Source: [Leptolyngbya] sp. PCC 7376 (GTDB lineage Bacteria; Cyanobacteriota; Cyanobacteriia; Cyanobacteriales; MRBY01). From it: DNA of 64,000 bases. The notes below the pieces were generated by a model. That model was not told where the DNA came from. It was given only the letters and a program-made list of their open reading frames with translations, and did no database searches. The translations under genes were made by a program, and so were the position numbers. Each line of letters begins with the position of its first letter. The first letter of the stretch is position 1. Shown here piece after piece: positions 30,659-39,944 of the stretch. Location: assembly GCF_000316605.1 (NCBI RefSeq), contig NC_019683.1, forward strand, positions 3,890,036 to 3,954,035. The letters run 5' to 3'.

Positions 30659-30908
30659 AATGCTGCAATTGATGGAGATGGATATGCAAGTAAGAAGAAT
30701 CGCTACTAAATTTACGGTGATCGCCAACTGATTCAAAACCAAGGTCAACTCTTAGTTTTTTAGCAATTATCACTCAGCTCTATTTGATCGCTGGAGCTGA
30801 AGAAATCATTTATTGTCTGACACGAGAAAGGCCAATCTTCCTCATTTTTATAGTCAAGGGCAAAATGTAACAGGATATCCTCTACTGTCCAAGGTCCTAA
30901 GGAAGCCA
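30659..30908. other. Gap before the IS1 element, with a possible gene remnant
   Basis: A reverse-strand reading of about 50 codons (30760-30908) ends here with an LGPWTVEDILLHFALDY-like stretch. It runs straight out of the IS1 end, so it may be the C-terminal stub of a gene cut by rearrangement. The other flank of the IS does not continue it in any frame. A degenerate HIP1 site (GGTGATCGCC) lies near 30717. Confidence 0.3.
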
Positions 30909-30971
30909 GGTAGTGGTGCACTAGTAATGGTTGTGGAAGAATAGGGGCAAGATTAAACGTCAAGTCTCACC

Positions 30972-31271
30972 GTGCTCACTTGCCCTCAATGTCAGTCTCC
31001 CAGCACCATTAAATATGGTCACACCCATTCGGGAAAGCAGCGCTATCGTTGCCATGAATGTGGTCGCCAGTTTGTGGAACATCCTGCCCACCCTCCCATT
31101 GCAACTGACACTCGTCAATTGATTGACCGTCTCCTATTAGAACGTCTCTCTCTCGCTGGTATCACTCGTGCCACAGGGGTCTCTCTGCGCTGGCTACAGT
31201 ACTATGTCAATGCCAAATTAGAGACTGTGCCTCACGAGTTACCTGTGACTCAAAAAAAAGAGGGCAACTGA
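30972..31271 (+). CDS. insA: IS1 InsA-like zinc-ribbon DNA-binding protein
   Basis: A 99-residue protein. The zinc ribbon CPQCQSPSTIKYGHT then RYRCHECGRQFVE is followed by a helix-turn-helix region (LSLAGITRATGVSLRWLQ). It binds IS ends and regulates transposition. The frame ends in an eight-A run and GAGGGCAACTGA, overlapping the insB frame by a -1 shift, the normal way of making the InsAB' transposase. Confidence 0.88.
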   Translation: MLTCPQCQSPSTIKYGHTHSGKQRYRCHECGRQFVEHPAHPPIATDTRQLIDRLLLERLSLAGITRATGVSLRWLQYYVNAKLETVPHELPVTQKKEGN

Positions 31272-31279
31272 CCATCGAA

Positions 31280-31681
31280 ATGGATGAATTGTGGTCTTTT
31301 GTCGGTAGTAAAGGTGAGAAAGCATGGATTTGGCTGGCTCTTGACCGAGACACCCGAGAGGTGGTGGGATATGCCATCGGAGACCGTAGTCAAAAGACTG
31401 CGAAACAATTATGGGATTCTCTGCCTCCTGTGTATCGTCAGTGTGCGCTGGTCTACACCGATTATTGGGATGCCTATGGCTGTGTCTTACCGAGTAAACG
31501 TCATCGAGTTGTGGGCAAGGAGACTGGACAAACAAATCATATTGAGAGATTCAACAACACTCTACGTCAGAGAACGTCCCGCTTAGTCCGTCAGGCACTT
31601 TCCTTCTCGAAGAAGTGGGAAAACCACATTGGAGCAGTGGTCTATTTTCTCAGACACTATAATCTCTCTCTTCAGTTATGA
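31280..31681 (+). CDS. insB: IS1 InsB-like DDE transposase domain
   Basis: A 133-residue catalytic part of an IS1 transposase: MDELWSFVG, VYTDYWDAYG, TNHIERFNNTLRQRTSRLVR. It is normally made as a fusion with InsA by a -1 shift on the A8 run near 31254-31261. The alternative start at ATG 31280 would give the catalytic part alone. The stop overlaps the right inverted repeat. It looks intact, so this IS may still be active. Confidence 0.88.
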   Translation: MDELWSFVGSKGEKAWIWLALDRDTREVVGYAIGDRSQKTAKQLWDSLPPVYRQCALVYTDYWDAYGCVLPSKRHRVVGKETGQTNHIERFNNTLRQRTSRLVRQALSFSKKWENHIGAVVYFLRHYNLSLQL

Positions 31682-31703
31682 CCATTACTTGTGCATCACT
31701 ACC

Positions 31704-31829
31704 TGGATTTGTACGCCGGAAAAGGCAATTGCCACAAACCATAATCACCCACAACCGCAGGGCTTAGACTGGGACAAAATCAAACCAGAACAGTGGCGAT
31801 CGATCCCAATTTTAAAAAAGCTCAGGTGA
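31704..31829 (+). pseudogene. Possible C-terminal gene stub beside the IS1 element
   Basis: A short open stretch reads out of the IS1 right end: CTPEKAIATNHNHPQPQG, then LDWDKIKPEQWRSIPILKK and a stop. It has no start of its own outside the IS. It may be the tail of a gene disrupted by the IS or by the rearrangement that removed the target duplication. No family recognised. Confidence 0.25.
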
Positions 31830-31837
31830 TGGCAAGT

Positions 31838-33370
31838 TTACTTCTGCTCCCAAATGTTGAGAACCTGTTGAGCAGCGGCAGCATATCTTTGAACAATTAG
31901 AATAAAGGAAAAATCTTTACTAATTTCAATGCATTCTTCAGCAAGGGCAATAGATTTTTGACGATTGGGAACATTATCCTGATAAAACATACTGAGATTA
32001 ATTGTGGTCATCGCCACATCGGGCAGATAGGACTGGGGATTCGTTGCCGCTAATTGCCGATATATCTCTAAGGCTTCTTCGTACTCCCCTAATGCCGTTT
32101 CATATTCGTTCAATGCTTTGTGCAAAACCGCCAAATTGTTGAGGCTCGTAGCAACGTAGGGCAGATAGGACTGGGGATTCGTTGCCGCTAATTGCCTCCT
32201 TATCTCTAAGGCTTCTTCGTACTCCCCTAATGCCGTTTCATATTCGTTGCGATCACTGTGCAAAATCGCCAAATTGTTCAGGGTCATCGCCACATCGGGC
32301 AGATAGGACTGGGGATTTGTTGCCGCTAATTGCCTCCTTATCTCTAAGGCTTCTTCGTACTCCCCTAATGCCGTTTCATATTCGTTGCGATCACTGTGCA
32401 AAACCGCCAAATTGTTCAGGGTCGTAGCAACGTAGGGCAGATAGGACTGGGGATTCGTTGCCGCTAATTGCCGATATATCTCTAAGGCTTCTTCGTACTC
32501 CCCTAATGCCGTTTCATATTCGTTCAATGCTTTGTGCAAATTCGCCAAATTGTTCAGGGTCGTAGCAACGTAGGGCAGATAGGACTGGGGATTCGTTGCC
32601 GCTAATTGCCGATATATCTCTAAGGCTTCTTCGTACTCCCCTAATGCCGTTTCATATTCGTTCAATGCTTTGTGCAAATTCGCCAAATTGTTCAGGGTCA
32701 TCGCCACATCGGGCAGATAGGACTGGGGATTGCTCGCCGCTAATTGCCGATATCTCTCTAAGGCTTCTTCGTAGAGAGGTAGTGCTTTTTTAAATTGATT
32801 ATGATTCTGAAGAAAGAGCGCATATTCAAACAAAGATTCTGTCGTTTTTTTTGCCCGCAGTGCCCCCTCAAAATATTCACAGACCCGTCCAAACCAGTTT
32901 GCTTTCTCATAGAAAGTTGCCCACAGCCGTGCCTTAATCAGAAATTCATCGGCGATCTGCTCTTTACTAGTCTCAATCTTTGCTTGTTCCGCCTGGAGCT
33001 GTTCTTGCCGTGCCAACAGTTGATCCAGATCGGCGTTCATCTCCTCCGCTTTAAGGATCGCATCCGCCTCCCGAAATTGCCCCTGCTCAAAATAAGCCTT
33101 CGCCTGTCGGAGTCGCTCTGTATTGATCTCTATTTTCGTAAAGGTTTCGTATAACTTAAAAACCGACTCTTTCAGTTGTGCCAGTTGTTTGAGAAGTTGT
33201 TGCAGTTCCCCATCCGCTTCAAGTGCCCTTTCTGTCTCGCCAACCTTCTGGAAAATTTCAATATCCCGTTGTTTCTTCTCAATGCGTTGCTTGAGGTTCT
33301 GATAATCCAGCGACTGCCCGAAGAAATTCGCCGTTTCGATATTGCCGATATTGTAGATTTTCTCTGTCAT
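31838..33370 (-). CDS. Coiled-coil/TPR protein with near-identical repeats
   Basis: About 510 residues from the second methionine (MTEKIYNIGNIETANFF); an upstream start at 33391 adds seven residues. Residues about 15-160 are charged and helical, probably coiled coil. About 190-500 are TPR units of the NB-ARC/Kinesin-light-chain type, each 46 residues: EYETALGEYEEALEIYRQLA, then ATNPQSYLPYVATTLNNLA. The N-terminal YNIGNIETANFF-like start resembles the effector-associated N-termini of TPR/STAND proteins (inference). No membrane segment, nuclease or NTPase domain is present. The gene lies in the HIP1-free island between two mobile elements and probably arrived with it. A protein-interaction scaffold is the safest call. 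Confidence 0.75.
   Translation of the reverse strand: MTEKIYNIGNIETANFFGQSLDYQNLKQRIEKKQRDIEIFQKVGETERALEADGELQQLLKQLAQLKESVFKLYETFTKIEINTERLRQAKAYFEQGQFREADAILKAEEMNADLDQLLARQEQLQAEQAKIETSKEQIADEFLIKARLWATFYEKANWFGRVCEYFEGALRAKKTTESLFEYALFLQNHNQFKKALPLYEEALERYRQLAASNPQSYLPDVAMTLNNLANLHKALNEYETALGEYEEALEIYRQLAATNPQSYLPYVATTLNNLANLHKALNEYETALGEYEEALEIYRQLAATNPQSYLPYVATTLNNLAVLHSDRNEYETALGEYEEALEIRRQLAATNPQSYLPDVAMTLNNLAILHSDRNEYETALGEYEEALEIRRQLAATNPQSYLPYVATSLNNLAVLHKALNEYETALGEYEEALEIYRQLAATNPQSYLPDVAMTTINLSMFYQDNVPNRQKSIALAEECIEISKDFSFILIVQRYAAAAQQVLNIWEQK
32031..32800 (-). repeat. Six near-identical 138-bp tandem repeats (TPR units)
   Basis: The marker GACTGGGGAT recurs at 32031, 32169, 32307, 32445, 32583 and 32721, exactly 138 bp apart. 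Each unit encodes one 46-residue TPR. Adjacent units differ at few bases, and the differences are shuffled between units (CTTTGTGCAAAACC versus TCACTGTGCAAAATC), which points to recent duplication or gene conversion. Confidence 0.92.
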
Positions 33371-33549
33371 AACCAGATTTCGGTGGGTCAAATCCTTCCT
33401 TGGGGAAGTTTTTCGTATGAGGAAGGGGTTTCGATGAGTGTCGCAACCTACGGAGAACCCACCCCTCAGTCCCCTCCCGAGAGGCAGGGCTGTTTCATTC
33501 TAAAGAAGAAGTAAGAGAATGAGAGTAAAGAAGAAGTTGGTGACAAAAA

Positions 33550-33908
33550 ATGGGCGAAAGTTTGCTGGAGGCATTGAATCGTATTGAAGACCCAAGAGAA
33601 GCATCAGGACGAAGATACTCACTGCCTCTAATCTTGTTAATTATCATCATGGCAGGTATGAGAGACGAGTGGGGATATCGAGGTATTGGACGCTTTATCG
33701 AACGACATCGTCGTGAACTGATTAAGACGCTGCAGATTCCTCAAGCCCGTGTGCCCTCCTATTCAACTGTTCGGCGAATGATGATGGAATTAGATTTTGA
33801 GCAGGTAGCCAAAGTATTTAATCAGTGGGCAAGGCAGCATGTAAGAAAAGGGGATGTAGTGGCAGGGGATTGTAAATCTCTTAAGAATACAGTGGAGAAC
33901 TCTGACAA
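33550..33908 (+). pseudogene. ISAs1-type transposase copy A, 5' part
   Basis: N-terminal 119 codons of a DDE transposase with the DDE_Tnp_1-associated start: LEALNRIEDPREASGRRYSL, GYRGIGRFIERHRREL, GDVVAGDCKSLKNTV. It is cut at GAC-AA by the Tn3 element; the remaining codons are at 41829-42555. Rejoined, it gives an intact 361-residue protein. The frame runs a few codons into the Tn3 end and stops. Confidence 0.9.
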
Positions 33909-34259
33909 GGGGTAATGCAAGCGTAGCTGCAACGAAGTGCCATAAGAGGATGTTTGAAAAGTAAAAGTTTTAAGCAAGTCTTCTCAGTAATAACCGAATA
34001 GAAGCAAGATAGAGAAAGGCCTCCGCACTTGCAGTAGTGTATTCATAATCGCGGCTGAGACGACGACACCAATAAAACCATCCAAAGGTACGCTCAATCA
34101 CCCAACGACGAGGGAGTAAGCAGAAGTCTTTGCGTTCAGATGGGCGCAGCACCATCTGCAAAATAACGCCAAAAGTATCCATTACCCAATGGCAGAGCGC
34201 CTGACCTCGATAGCCTCCATCGACATAGAGCAAATACCATCGTTGAAAATTGGAGAGTT

Positions 34260-34984
34260 TCAATTCAGTAATGCTATACGCCAGTTGCGCAGTAAATTAA
34301 TGCTTCCATTGACTCTGAATTTTGCAAACAATGCCATAGTCAAGTCAACCATCTGTCTCGATTTTGAGACAACTTTCGTCCTGCGATGAAACCGAGCAAA
34401 CCAATGGCGATTATCTGAATTGTTTCTCTCAATTGCTATTGTCTCTTTCTTGCTAATGACATGAAAAGCATCTGGGTGATTCTCTAATAGCTGTTGATAG
34501 GGTTTCCAATTATCGGTGCAATAGACAGTGATTTGCCATTGCGAGAACCGCTCTAGTAAATGACCTAAAGTTCGACTATCACGACTTCCCAATTCCCAGT
34601 CAATGAGTCGCCCAGTATTACGGTCATATGCTTTCCAGACCCAAAGTTTGTTTTTTTCTCTTGGATAAAATGCCATAGCTCATCTAGCTCCACCACGACA
34701 GCAGACTCAGGAGTGGGCTTTTCATAATTGGCTTCACCGAAATCTCTTACCCAATTGAGCACTGATTGAGCTGATACACCGAGAATCTTGGCTGTCGCAT
34801 TCATGGACATACCACTCATATACATCAATACAGCTTCTAATTTCATCCAGAGAGGCTTGCCCCGCTCTTTAGAAAAGCTTGTAAATTGATAATTGCACTG
34901 CTTACACTTAAATCGTTGACGATTTTTAGCGAATCCACTTTTGATGATGTTTTGAGCGTTACATTGAGGACAATGAATTGTCAT
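34260..34984 (-). pseudogene. IS1-type transposase, two frames
   Basis: The first frame (34565-34984) has the zinc ribbon CPQCNAQNIIKSG then CKQCNYQFT, an HTH, and the DDE start VVVELDELWHFIQEKK. The second (34260-34676) continues with KLWVWKAYDRNTGRLIDWEL, YCTDNWKPYQ and NSDNRHWFARFHRRTKVVSKS. The switch is a -1 shift at a seven-A run near 34640-34650, either programmed or a mutation. The stop codon is supplied by flanking sequence just outside the IS end. Confidence 0.8.
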
Positions 34985-35033
34985 AGAGAGAATTTTAAGG
35001 AAACGACTCCCCCCATTTTGCTATAGCATTACC
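34267..35033 (-). mobile_element. IS1-type element nested in the IS5-type element
   Basis: About 767 bp. The ends share the inverted core GTAATGCTATA (34268-34278, and in reverse 35022-35032). An outer inverted match, GAGAGTTTCAA on the left and TTGAAACTCTC on the right, lies in the flanks. No direct target repeat was found. It interrupts the IS5-type transposase between residues corresponding to REF and KLSNF. Confidence 0.78.
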
Positions 35034-37304
35034 TACTTGAAACTCTCGAAAATTGAATGAATTTTGTCGTAATCTCTCTAATAGCAGTCGTAATCCTTGT
35101 GTATCACTAACATTAGCGGCAGTGACAACAGCAACCATCAAAAGACCAAGGCTATCTCCTATGATGTGTCGTTTCCTCCCCTTTACCCGTTTATTGCCGT
35201 CAATCCCAACGTGCTCATGAATCATCGAGGCACTATCCACCGACTGAGAATCCACCACCACATAGCTAGGAGAGGAGGGCGGTCATGATTAGCTGTACGC
35301 TCATACTCGTAGAGGGTCTGATTGATACATTCGAGGGTGCCATCATCGCGCCATTGGGCAAAGTACCAATAGACTGTTTGCCATTTGGGAAAGTCATGGG
35401 GCAAGGAACGCCAGGCAATCCCTCCCATCAGGATATACAGCAGGGCATTCACCACCTGTCTCAAGTCAACGGAGCGAGGTCTTCCTCCAGACTTTACTGA
35501 TGGCAATAATGGTTTTAGGAGATGCCACTGGTCATCACTGAGATTTGTTGGATATGATTCAGACATGATTTTATTCAGAGATTTCAGTACTTCTACAGAC
35601 TAAATCTCTTTTTTTCTGCTTGCGATACCTTTTTTAAACATCCTCTAAGCATGGTGCAAGCTTTCACATGCAGCAAATAGGGTGTATTTCCATAAGTTAA
35701 ACTTATGTCTCCAAAGATGGTTTTTTCCGTCTCAGAGATGCAAAAGAGATGGTCACAAAAATCTAGTCATCAGCTTGCAATATCCTCAATCAGCAATCGT
35801 TCAGTCATGACTAAGCGAAAATGCCATAGGGATTGACATGAGAATAAATCAGCGGTGTTAATGCTCTTAGCTCATCCACACCCATTTGTTGCATCCATTG
35901 CGGGTCAGAGAGAACCTCCTGAATCAGCAGTGTGTTTATGTAAACTAAACTGATCTGGAGCAGATGTAGGCAGAGCATGGAGATCTCTTGTAGTGCGACT
36001 CTGCTGGCGGTGAGGTCACCATTTTTGGCATAGAAGATAAAATCATTGGCACTGTTCCAGTTCTCAACAACATTCAAACCTTCCTGAATCTCTTGCCTAA
36101 CTCGCTCATCATGTAGATACCGACACAAGAAGACGGTTTTCACTGCTCTACCCAGCTCAGCTAAAGCGAGATAAACTGGGTGTTTGGCATGATTGCGCGT
36201 AAAGCGAGCAAGAATCACTTCTGGCTCGGCAGTGTCTTGTTTTAAGAGCAGTGGCAAACTTGACCATGGCATCATACTGCGCTCGAATCAGCTGCCAGCG
36301 GATAGGTCGCTTGATGATTGATGCGAGATTCTCCAATTGCTGTTTTTGTCCCTTTTCTGATAGATAGAGCTTCTGCTTCTGAATGTTCCTAATCCGAGGC
36401 ATTAACTGAAAACCTAAGAGATGAGCAAAGGCAAAGCCGACCTCACTTTGGCCATGGGTATCAACATAGCTTTTGTTGATGGACATTTGAGAGCAATGTC
36501 TGAGCACCCCCTTAATCATGGAAGCGACTTCTGAGGAGGAGCAACGCTTGAGCTGGGAATGAATGCAGACAGCCTTTTTTTCTACATGCCAGTAGATCAT
36601 GACCCCTCGCGCCCTTTGTAGCGAGCGTGCCATTCCGTCATCAAATTCTGGTCCCAAGTGCCAAACTGCTTGGAGTCAGAAGCGCAGGCAGTAGTGGCTT
36701 CGCCCCAGATGTGAGGTAATCTGACGCGGAAGATGGCATTGGCCACATCACCAATTGCCTGAGACAATGCCGTTTTCGAGACAAACTTGCGTTGGATATA
36801 GCGAAGCTCAGAGGCACTGACCCCATGTTCACCGTGGGCAATCCTCTGAATACCGAGGTTAGTCCCTGCTGCATAGAGACAGAGTAACAGCCGTTTGCGT
36901 AACTCCCCTGGAGCCAGTGCTTCACGACTCCCTATACTTTTGAAGTGCCCAGTGAACTGAAGCCGCATTTCTGTCTCTTTCAGCACATCGAGCAATGGCA
37001 CTATTGACCAGCGATTGGTAATCTCTTTCTTCAATGCCATCAAACGCTCTGGTTCCGGCTGTTTGGGAACCGGTATCAGATGAATCCACCCTCCTCGATT
37101 GTTCAGGAGTTTCACTTTTGGATTGTTTGACAGTCCTTGGTTGAACTCGGTGAGTGCTTCTGTCATTTCCGACTGAAGGTCCTCAATAAAAGTCGCAGCA
37201 TCTAGTGGCTGCTGAAGGTCTTGATAATACTGCTTTCGCTTGCTTTCAAAGTCTCGAGGCAAGTCATCATCGGGATTGCAATAGCGTTTAGCTCCCTTCA
37301 CCCA

Positions 37305-37332
37305 TAATTCCTTACAGCTAATTCCTTACAGC
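37305..37332. repeat. 14-bp tandem duplication disrupting tnpA
   Basis: TAATTCCTTACAGC occurs twice back to back. With one copy the reverse-strand reading is RCKELWVKGAKRY, matching Tn3 TnpA. With two copies the frame is lost. It is probably slippage or a microhomology repair scar. Confidence 0.88.
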
Positions 37333-38243
37333 GCAGTTTTTCGCGGATAGTGCGTAAGACTCCTAGCTCATAATGAGCACGGTCAACCCTAGGTTCACCT
37401 CCCTTTCCAGTGACCATTACAGTTTCCTGCCAATCCATGCTCAGTACTCCATCCATCGGCACATCTATCTCTGCTGCATAAGGTTCAGCACTGGGAAATT
37501 CAGCAGAGATTTTTAGCACCTTGATAGCCTTTAGTAATGGCTGCAAATTGAGACTATCAGAGCGAAACTCCAGAGCCTTGAGAATCAGCGGTAATAGGCG
37601 ACGATAGTAGCGGGTATAAGCAAGGCGCATCTTACTATGGAGGCGTTCTCTAAAGCTTTGGCCACCTTCACCTAAATGCTCCACAATAGTCTCTAGCTGG
37701 GTCTCGTGCGCTACTGGATAGATTACTTCTTGGACTGTGCCTTCTGGCTGAGCAAGCGCTGCCATTGCAATCTGATAAAGCAGTTGGTCATGGTTTTCTG
37801 TTGTCTGGGCTGTTGCAATGAGCTCTGAAGAGGCTCGCTTGCGGCTACGGCTTTCTAGCCGGTGCACCAACAGAATAAACAATTCAATGATGTTATCCAC
37901 TATCTCCTGCGAGCGCTGAGAACAGAACGCCGATAACAACAGGTAGCGAATTGATATTGGGTGTCGACGAATCTCTGTGAGTGACTCGGTTTCGACCCGC
38001 TGCCGATAGCGCTCTACCAGACGACTATTTAACGTGAGTTCTGGATAAGGAATGATAGGTCTAATCAAGCTGTAAAGAAGGTTTTTTGGGTTGATGGCAG
38101 TAAGCAATCAGCCCACACAGCAAGTTCACACAAAAGTTTGTGGGACTGCGATGTCGGGAATGTTCAATCTGTGAGATGTTCTTCAGTTGGTCAATAACTG
38201 TCTCAATCAAAGCCCGCTTACGAGCAAAAAGTTTATCTTGATA

Positions 38244-39190
38244 TAGCAGGCAAGGAGTGGGTTAAGACAGAATAGGATAGAAGCAATAAACATAGATGCC
38301 ATGCCTGCTCCCCATAGTCTTGATTTACGCCTAAAAGCTGTTGCCGCCTTCGATAAAGGTGAACGAAAAAGTGATATCTGTCGCTTCTTTGGTATTAGCC
38401 GAAATACGCTAGACCTGTGGCTGAAACAACGAGAGAAAATCGGTTCAGTCGCTCCGAAGACAGATTACCGTCGAGGCCCTCAACCGAAGATTAATGATCT
38501 AGATGCTTTTCGTGCTTTTGCAGAGAAATATGGGCATCTAACCCAGAAGGAAATGGCGGAGAAATGGCCAGAGTCTATTAGTGATGCATCCAGACGTGAA
38601 GCTCTACGGAAAATTGAATTTACTCGAAAAAAAAGACCTATCGATATCAAGAGAGAGATAAAGAATTAGAAAAAGCATTTGTGGCACAACTGAAGCAGTA
38701 TGTCCAAGAACGACTCGTATATATCGATGAAAGTGGATTTGATAATACCTTAGATTATGGGTATGGCTACTGCCATAAGTCAGAGAGGTTTATCGCAGAG
38801 AAGTTAGGTCATCGTACAGAACGAGTTAGCGTGATTGGAGGATGGCGAGAGGGAGAGCAGATAGCACCGATGGTATTTGAGGGCTATGCCAACAGCGCCT
38901 TAGTTTGCCAATGGGTAGAGGATTGCTTAGTGCCAGAGTTGATTCCGGGTCAAATTATTATTCTGGATAATGCCAGTGTTCATCCAAAGGAAAGAATACA
39001 AACATTGGTGGCGAAGGCAGGATGTGAAGTGATATTTTTGCCACCCTACTCACCACACCTGAACAAGATAGAGAAGTTTTGGGGGAGGTTAAAGAAGGAG
39101 GTAAGTAAGCTCATCAAGAAGACTGAGGATTTGTTCGATGCCATCAGAATAGCCTTCTGTTCTATGTCCTAACCTTCTCCTTCGCTGCTA
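38244..39190 (+). mobile_element. IS630-family element in the IS982 transposase gene
   Basis: Ends TAGCAGGCAAGGAGTGGGTT at 38244 and, in reverse from 39190, TAGCAGCGAAGGAGAAGGTT. It is flanked by TA (38242-38243 and 39191-39192), the IS630/Tc1 target. About 947 bp. It is the innermost layer of the stack and looks the youngest. Confidence 0.88.
38301..39172 (+). CDS. IS630 transposase made from two frames
   Basis: ORF1 (38301-38669) holds the HTH parts: SLDLRLKAVAAFDKGERKSDICRFFGISRNTLDLWLK. ORF2 (38681-39172) holds the DDE domain: VYIDESGFD, IILDNASVHP, LPPYSPHLNKIEKFWGRLKK. The frames meet by a -1 shift at an eight-A run in CGAAAAAAAAGACC near 38627-38634. After the shift the sequence continues KTYRYQERDKELEKAFV, as expected for the family, so programmed frameshifting is likely and the element may be active. 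Confidence 0.85.
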
Positions 39191-39944
39191 TAAACCATCA
39201 AATGATGCTTCATATTTCGACGAGGTTTAGCCATTAGGGTCACCTCATGTTCCTCTTGAAGATGCTGGGCTAAAGATTGTGAGACATAGCCTTTATCGGC
39301 AAAGACTTTACCCCATAAGTCTTGCCATAACTCCACTACAGGTTGGCGGTCATCGGTATTTCCGAGCGTCACTTGGACGTTGAGTAATTCTCCTCGCTCA
39401 TTGATGACCAGGTGTAGTTTGAAGCCGAAGAACCATCCCACCGAAGTCTTGCCCCTTGCCGCGCAACCTTCAAAAACACGGTGTTGAGAGATACGGCGAT
39501 TATGGCAAACCTTGATGCTGGTGGCATCAATGAAGCTAATACCAGTGCATTGTCCGAAGCATCGTCGCAGATATGTACAGAGAGGAATCAAGCTCGAAGG
39601 TATCCATGTCACAAAGCGTTGATAGCTCACAGCTAGAGGAAACTCTTGTTGCCAATCGCATTTCACCTTGATGAGATAGAAATGCTTGAAATTTCGATAG
39701 TGAGATTGATGGAAAGCAATGAGAATAGTCATCACCTCACTCAGACTGAGGCTTCTCTGACGGCGACGGTATTTTTTGCCAGAGCTGAGTAACGCTTGAT
39801 GCCATAAGGGTTCAAAGACTTGGCAGAAATCATTAACATGGCAAAACAGAGCCTCTAGACTGGACATGGGAGAAAGCCGTGGATTCGTTACAACTTCCAC
39901 GATATGGGCTTTCTCCTTTTCTTTCCTTATCCAGAACTCACGTT

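Larger units (their letters stand above)
30909..31703 (+). mobile_element. IS1-family insertion sequence
   Basis: Terminal inverted repeats match at about 21 of 23 positions: GGTAGTGGTGCACTAGTAAT at the left and, read in reverse from the right, GGTAGTGATGCACAAGTAAT. The inside holds insA and insB in two frames. The 795-bp length is normal for IS1. No target duplication is seen at the flanks, which suggests later rearrangement or recombination between copies. Confidence 0.88.
33970..35566 (-). pseudogene. IS5/IS427-type transposase, broken
   Basis: The N-terminal part (35222-35566) shows LSDDQWHLLKPLLP and GGRPRSVDLRQVVNALLYIL. The middle (34995-35261) carries the first DDE segment VVDSQSVDSAS and GRKRHIIGDSLGLL. 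The end (33970-34263) carries LYVDGGYRGQ, RRWVIERTFGW and RRLSRDYE. A small frame slip near 35255 separates the first two parts, and an IS1-type element separates the last two. It is not functional. Confidence 0.87.
33946..35645 (-). mobile_element. IS5-family (IS427-type) element, split by an IS1-type element
   Basis: Inverted ends GAGGATGTTTGAAAAG (33946) and, in reverse from 35645, GAGGATGTTTAAAAAAG. The TAA direct repeats at 33943-33945 and 35646-35648 fit the short TNA target duplications of the IS427 group. Without the inner IS1 it is about 930 bp. It landed at the inner edge of the left Tn3 inverted repeat. Confidence 0.87.
38061..39900 (-). pseudogene. IS982 transposase, split by IS630
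   Basis: The N-terminal 80 percent (39193-39900) shows SLSLSEVMTILIAFHQSHYRNFK, the DDE positions in GISFIDATSIKVCHNRR, FGFKLHLVINERGE, KVFADKGYVSQSL and AKPRRNMKHHLMVY. The last part (38061-38243) is [20 protein letters not shown], then [10 protein letters not shown]. The IS630 insertion at TA separates HHLMVY from QDKLF; removing it restores the frame. The start could be the inner MSSLEAL methionine at 39867. Confidence 0.88.
38031..39944 (-). mobile_element. IS982-family element, copy A, split by IS630
   Basis: Ends AACGTGAGTTCTGGATAAGG at 38031 and the same in reverse at 39944. Without the IS630 it is about 965 bp, normal for IS982. Its right end abuts IS256 sequence; its left end abuts tnpA with the target repeat that belongs to copy B. 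A deletion by recombination between copies A and B explains this (inference). Confidence 0.8.

Noticed and set aside
32031-32858. 138-bp repeats as a CRISPR array
   Set aside because: The units are contiguous, coding, in one frame and without spacers. They encode TPRs.
35646-35810. A resolvase or res site between the IS427 element and tnpA
   Set aside because: The 165 bp have no reading frame or repeated short sites like a res region. They are the normal tnpA 3' flank.
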